Source: Coemansia sp. RSA 922
Lineage: Eukaryota > Kickxellomycota > Kickxellomycetes > Kickxellales > Kickxellaceae
Reading direction: 5' to 3'
Assembly: GCA_027577415.1 (NCBI GenBank)
Contig: JANBQS010000338.1
Location: 1 to 20,710, forward strand
Length of the DNA stretch: 20,710 nucleotides
The notes under the pieces were generated by a model. It searched no databases and was not told the origin of the DNA. It was given only the letters and a program-made list of their open reading frames with translations. Positions 17,072 through 20,710 of this stretch are shown here, piece by piece. How positions within the stretch are numbered: the stretch's first letter is position 1; each line of letters starts with the position of its first letter. The position numbers and the translations under genes are program-made.

Positions 17072-17125
17072 GAGTTGAGCAGGGAGCAAAAAGCAAACGT
17101 GGCCTGGGAGCAAAAATTGCAGTAC
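16984..17125 (-). other. Putative leader intron of the homeodomain gene
   Basis: Read on the minus strand: donor CCAG|GTACTG at 17125, a GCTAAT branch-like sequence near 17067, a long pyrimidine tract and acceptor TTATTATAG ending at 16984. Removing these 142 nt would take out the only upstream ATG (17071-17069). The branch point is rather far from the acceptor, so confidence is limited. Confidence 0.3.
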
Positions 17126-18304
17126 CTGGCTGCTAGTCAAGGGAGGTAGGGTGAGGGCCTTTCTCGAAAACTCTAGCAAGAATTGTTAGGCAAGCAAGCA
17201 AGCGGGTGGGGGAACGCAGCTCAGGAGATGGGCACAGCTGTATAGCAAACAGCCGTGTAAATGAAGCAAGGCGGGGTGGGAGCAAGCGTACAAAAGTTGC
17301 GCGCTGTCGAGGGAATAGGACGTGTATTAAGCGTTTATACACTTTTGATGCGGGGGAAAGTGCGTATATAGTGTGTGGGGGAAACTAGCCCTTGATATTA
17401 TCGAGTCTAGAGGCAAGCTAATAATTGCCAGGAAAGCGTGGGTACAAGTACACGCGCGTGTCTTTTTTCGCTGCGAGAAATGTGGGCTGGGGTGGTGAGA
17501 ACCAGGCACTCTAACCGAGGCGGGGTTTTTAATATGCCCTGCCTCCGCTGTAAATATCTGTGGCGAACCACTGAGGACAGTAACTTAATAGGAAGGCGCG
17601 GTGCGTGGGCAGCAAGTAGTCAAAGGCTCACTGGAGCCTATTTGATTCAGCTCCAGACCAAGCAATAGGATGGCGGGCTTGCTAAGGTATGTGGATTAAA
17701 AGCACGCCAGGTGGATAATGCGAGGGTATAATCAATGGGAGGAAATGCTATGCACGGATACAGTGGTGGTGGGATAATAGAAATTTTGCCAGGCTATGGA
17801 TGACTTACGAGCTGTTGCTGCCGAGCCAGAATTATGTTTGAGTTCTGCAGCGCGAGACCACCGCGAGAATTAATAACAATAAATAACGAGTATGGACAAA
17901 AATCAAAGTGTTTTAGAAAAAGGATGATGTAGGAGAGAAATGGTTGTTTATATAGCTCAAGCGAAAAAATGCCGGTTTGCAGGGGGTGGGTTTGAGGTCG
18001 CCAATAGCTAAAGAAAGAAATTGGTACTTGGGAGAAGGGGGAGAAGAAGCGGCAAAGAGCCAAAAAGAAAGGAAAGCGATGCCGCTTGCTTGATGGTGAG
18101 CAAGGAGCGGTTTCTTACAACTAGAAAGGATTTCAAAGCCGCCCCAGACAAGCACTTTGCGAAGACTCACCTTTGAGTGTTGATGTGACTTGGTCAGTAA
18201 AAAGACAAAATAAAGCGGCAAAAGAGAGACAGCGAGCTAAGGCGAAAAGAGCGAAAGTACACCACAAGAGCAAGGGTTTACCAATTGCACACCACCGACG
18301 AAGA

Positions 18305-18705
18305 AGGGGAGGGGAGAGCCCCTTTTAAGAAATCTCCAGCCTCCTCCACTTCCCATCGGCTCTGCTCAAACAACCACCGCCCACAAGGCGGGTGAGATTT
18401 GGAAGGAAAAAAAAGCAAGAGGAAGGGGATGCCGAAATGCGCAGTGCTACTAGTACTGTCGGCGCCTTGCGTACGCGCGCGCAAAAGCGCCTAATGCACG
18501 AGCACACGCTTTTTTTTGGTAGCCATCTTAGAAAGGGGGACAAATCCCGGGTCAAGGGCAGGGGTGGTTGTCACACCCTCCCCCCTGTAGTGCCTCAGGC
18601 TGACCGCCCTCCCCTCAGCCGCCGCTGCTGCATGCCTCAGACTGTATACATTTGTCTCTCTTGCTGCTGCTTCTCGGCAAGCAGCCTTCTCAGGCTGATG
18701 CCCCT
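18305..18705. promoter_or_regulatory. Cluster of nine STRE-like AGGGG/CCCCT sites
   Basis: AGGGG at 18305, 18310, 18424, 18534 and 18560, and CCCCT at 18319, 18582, 18611 and 18701 (start positions). In yeasts this pentamer is bound by Msn2/4-type zinc-finger factors in stress and nutrient loss. The cluster lies at the distal end of the ATG-free leader, where the homeodomain gene promoter would be expected. The motif is short, so part of the cluster may simply reflect the G/C-run composition. Confidence 0.4.
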
Positions 18706-20439
18706 TTCTTGCTTGGTTGCGCTCTTTTTACCGAGCTTTCGTGAAGGACAATGTCATCGCGCCCGCGTCACACCTAGAATCACTTATTCCCTCGGCTCAT
18801 TTATCGCCGCCTCTAGCTCATGTTGAATCTCCGCCAAAATCTTAAGCAGTGCTTCCATTATTGCAAACTGTGATATTGCATGGCATTCGCCAGCGCGAGA
18901 GCGTCCATTTTTTTTTTTCACCAATGGTTTTCTTAGTATCTCTGCATTTAGCAGCAAAGATAATGTCGTCTATAATTATGTACCGCCAAAGAATCTCTGG
19001 GTTTGGGGCGGCATTGGATCACATGAAGCATCTGGCTCTATGCACCTGGTGCGCACTGGCTCTACTCCATAAGGTGTGGGCTCCTAAAAGGCAGCCGTGG
19101 GTGAGGAATCTCGCTAAAGAAGCCGCCCACAAATTGTGGGGAGTGGCTATGTGCGAGATGGAAGGGCAGAGAAGCTGCTGAAACATTCGCACCAGCGTGC
19201 GTCCAAGCTACACGCCCCGTCTGACCAATCCCCCACACATTATTACTATAAGCGCGTGCGATCAAGACGATGTCTCCATTCTGGTACACCAACAGCTCAG
19301 CGACCGCACTCGACCAATGTCATTTCTCGAGTCGCGGAAATTGTGTGCAGTACATTTAGTGCAATGCTTCAATTCTTTCACCTGTTGCTTGTGGTTCTTG
19401 GAGAAAATGCTAGTGATAAAAACGTGTGTATTTCCCTGACTGCAATTGCTGGAATACGGATGGCCTGACAAGGTCGAGAGGGAGTGCAAAAATAAGGGCT
19501 TTGGAAATTTTCGGAGGCTACCACCAAAAGAACGCCTTTACGAGCACTCGGATCTAAAATAAGTGAGCAGCTGTCATCTTTGAAGCAAAGAGGCGCAATG
19601 TCCATTTCCATGTATTTGTGTGTGTGTTTTTTTGGCAAAGGCTAACAAATGTTGTGCTGCTCATATAGTTGGCTTCACTTGGAAATCCACCATCTGTGCG
19701 ACCACCACCTCAATAGCGTTGACTTGAAAAACATATTCATTAAACAGCCGTTACAGCTGCTTTTTTCCATGATAAAAATGGTACATTACTGTTAAGACCG
19801 AGGGCGGGCTACCAAAATTGCAGAGTAAGCAGCTGGTAAAAGCCGACTGCGGCAACAACAAAGAAGGCAATGCTCTCCCTCCCTCAATTTCAAGGCTTTA
19901 CACGTGGCAAACCGGAAGTGTACGTTCAAACAACCCAAGAGAATTATTATAAAAAAAATAGCAAGCACGGCTACCAAACTGTAGTCCAACGCATGTTTTA
20001 AACAGTACAATTGGATTTAATATATGAGAACCAGAAGTGGATATTGCATGCACAATTGAGCCGTGCTATCCGCTGGGCTGTCCGAATCTTGAATTGTGTA
20101 TTTCGAACCTATCCCCCTTCTTCAGCTACTCGGCACATTGACTATCCCCAGACCCCACCCTGCGCCGCTGTTCTTACATCCCCAAACGCCACCAGAACGT
20201 GTACGCCGCCCGCTTGCACGATGACCTTGCGTGCCCTTGCGCCATCATCAGCAAACAGTGATGGCGACAGCCAAGTGTATCAAGGAAAATCCCCAAATAT
20301 CAAGCGATCAAGAGATCGCTAATCCACATGTATGAGATAGCGCGCAGGCGTAGCGTTTGAGCTTTTCGCCTCCTTGAATGCCAATTTAACATTCTGTAAT
20401 TCAAATTCAACTGTTAGATATTTTCGTTCACTATTCAAA
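18706..20439. other. Intergenic stretch without a recognisable gene
   Basis: About 1.7 kb before the complex I gene. The open frames present are short, often lack a real ATG, and match no family. Visible elements are CCAAT boxes near 18922, 19222 and 19313, a T10 run near 18910, a palindrome CCCACAA-A-TTGTGGG at 19126-19140, and a hairpin GCGATC-AAGA-GATCGC at 20304-20319. Short upstream frames start at ATG 20328, 20332 and 20378. A small spliced gene or non-coding RNA cannot be ruled out. Confidence 0.4.
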
Positions 20440-20676
20440 ATGGGCGGACACCACGATACGCTGCTGAAGGACCCGGCGATTGAGGAGTGGATTTGGATGC
20501 GCCAGAACACTCACCGCTACTTTAAGATTAACAGACGCACGGCTCCCGCGCTGATAGGCATGGGCCTCATTATTCCAGCAGCAACAATTTACCTTGCCAT
20601 TGCCTCGCAAGACAAGATCAGCGTTGGGCCGAAAGTGAAAAAGTCATGGGCTGAGGCATACGCCAGCAAGAATTGA
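20440..20676 (+). CDS. NDUFB4: Complex I accessory subunit, NDUFB4/B15 type
   Basis: A 78-aa protein matching the pattern of the B15 (NDUFB4) subunit of mitochondrial NADH:ubiquinone oxidoreductase, which sits in the membrane arm. It shows a short N-terminus (MGGHHD), the DPAIEEWIWMRQNTHRYFK segment (11-29), an RRTAP motif (32-36) and one membrane segment at about 35-56, then a short charged C-terminus. A single membrane span and no cleavable presequence are usual for this family. ATG20440 is chosen because the frame has no earlier ATG. A 3-codon upstream frame (20378-20389) lies in the possible leader. Assignment is from recalled family pattern; another small complex I membrane-arm subunit is the main alternative. 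Confidence 0.75.
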   Translation: MGGHHDTLLKDPAIEEWIWMRQNTHRYFKINRRTAPALIGMGLIIPAATIYLAIASQDKISVGPKVKKSWAEAYASKN

Positions 20677-20710
20677 CCTCACTACGCGCCTTTCTTTAGC
20701 TCTTCCCTAT

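Larger units (their letters stand above)
16894..18353 (-). promoter_or_regulatory. Probable very long 5' leader of the homeodomain gene
   Basis: The stretch has no plausible gene. On the minus strand it holds one ATG only (17071-17069) and none at all from 17072 to 18353, whereas the plus strand of the latter has about 22. The minus strand is pyrimidine-rich. Such strand-specific loss of ATGs is what selection on a scanned mRNA leader would produce, so transcription probably starts near 18350, about 1.45 kb upstream of the start codon. Possible donors GTGAGT (18170) and GTAAGT (17808), and an acceptor with a CCTAAC branch point (17173), suggest optional splicing. Confidence 0.5.

Noticed and set aside
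18392..18826. 144-aa plus-strand frame with Cys-rich stretch
   Set aside because: No similarity to any family I know; composition follows the C/G- and T-runs of the intergenic DNA. It overlaps the STRE-like cluster.
18849..19181. 110-aa plus-strand frame
   Set aside because: Starts at GTG, has no recognisable domain and no supporting promoter or splice signals.
19792..20010. 72-aa hydrophobic minus-strand frame, membrane-like
   Set aside because: It begins with TTG and contains no ATG at a usable place, so it is unlikely as a fungal gene.
20095..20120. GGTTCGAAAT on the minus strand as a possible tRNA T-arm
   Set aside because: The flanking stem does not pair and no cloverleaf can be built.
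20011..20322. 103-aa frame upstream of the complex I gene
   Set aside because: Begins with TTG; no family match, and the region contains only promoter-like DNA.

Overview
The window looks like nuclear DNA of a fungus. Genes are monocistronic and lie on both strands. TATA/CCAAT-type promoters and AATAAA signals can be seen, and the proteins belong to fungal signalling families: a Yak1/DYRK kinase, a Ran1/Sks1-type kinase and a homeodomain factor. A likely mitochondrial complex I accessory subunit (NDUFB4/B15 type) argues against Saccharomyces and Schizosaccharomyces, which have lost complex I. The long uninterrupted coding regions and very long low-complexity extensions would suit an early-diverging (e.g. 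zoopagomycete) fungus, but that placement is inference.

Layout. 1-1204 is the 5' region of YAK1 with a likely leader intron. 1205-7987 (+) is a giant YAK1 of 2260 aa. It converges on 8098-9090 (-), a Ser-rich probably secreted protein of unknown function. 9608-10093 (-) is a second small secreted protein in tandem with it. 10094-12081 is a divergent intergenic region with a TATA promoter on each side. 12082-13467 (+) is a Ran1/Sks1-like Ser/Thr kinase. 13468-14445 is a convergent, AT-rich region rich in inverted repeats. 14446-16893 (-) is an 815-aa homeodomain protein. 16894-20439 is a 3.5-kb non-coding stretch: its proximal part looks like an exceptionally long 5' leader of the homeodomain gene, followed by a cluster of STRE-like sites. 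20440-20676 (+) is the complex I subunit.

How the genes may relate. In yeasts, Yak1 acts opposite to PKA in nutrient signalling. Ran1/Sks1-type kinases link nutrients to meiosis or to filamentous growth. Phx1-type homeodomain proteins act in stationary phase and stress. Three such regulators side by side is suggestive, but nothing here proves co-regulation. The most unusual signal is the 1282-nt stretch (17072-18353) that contains no ATG on the minus strand, the strand of the homeodomain gene, but about 22 ATGs on the plus strand. No CRISPR array, rRNA, tRNA, transposon or viral gene was recognised.
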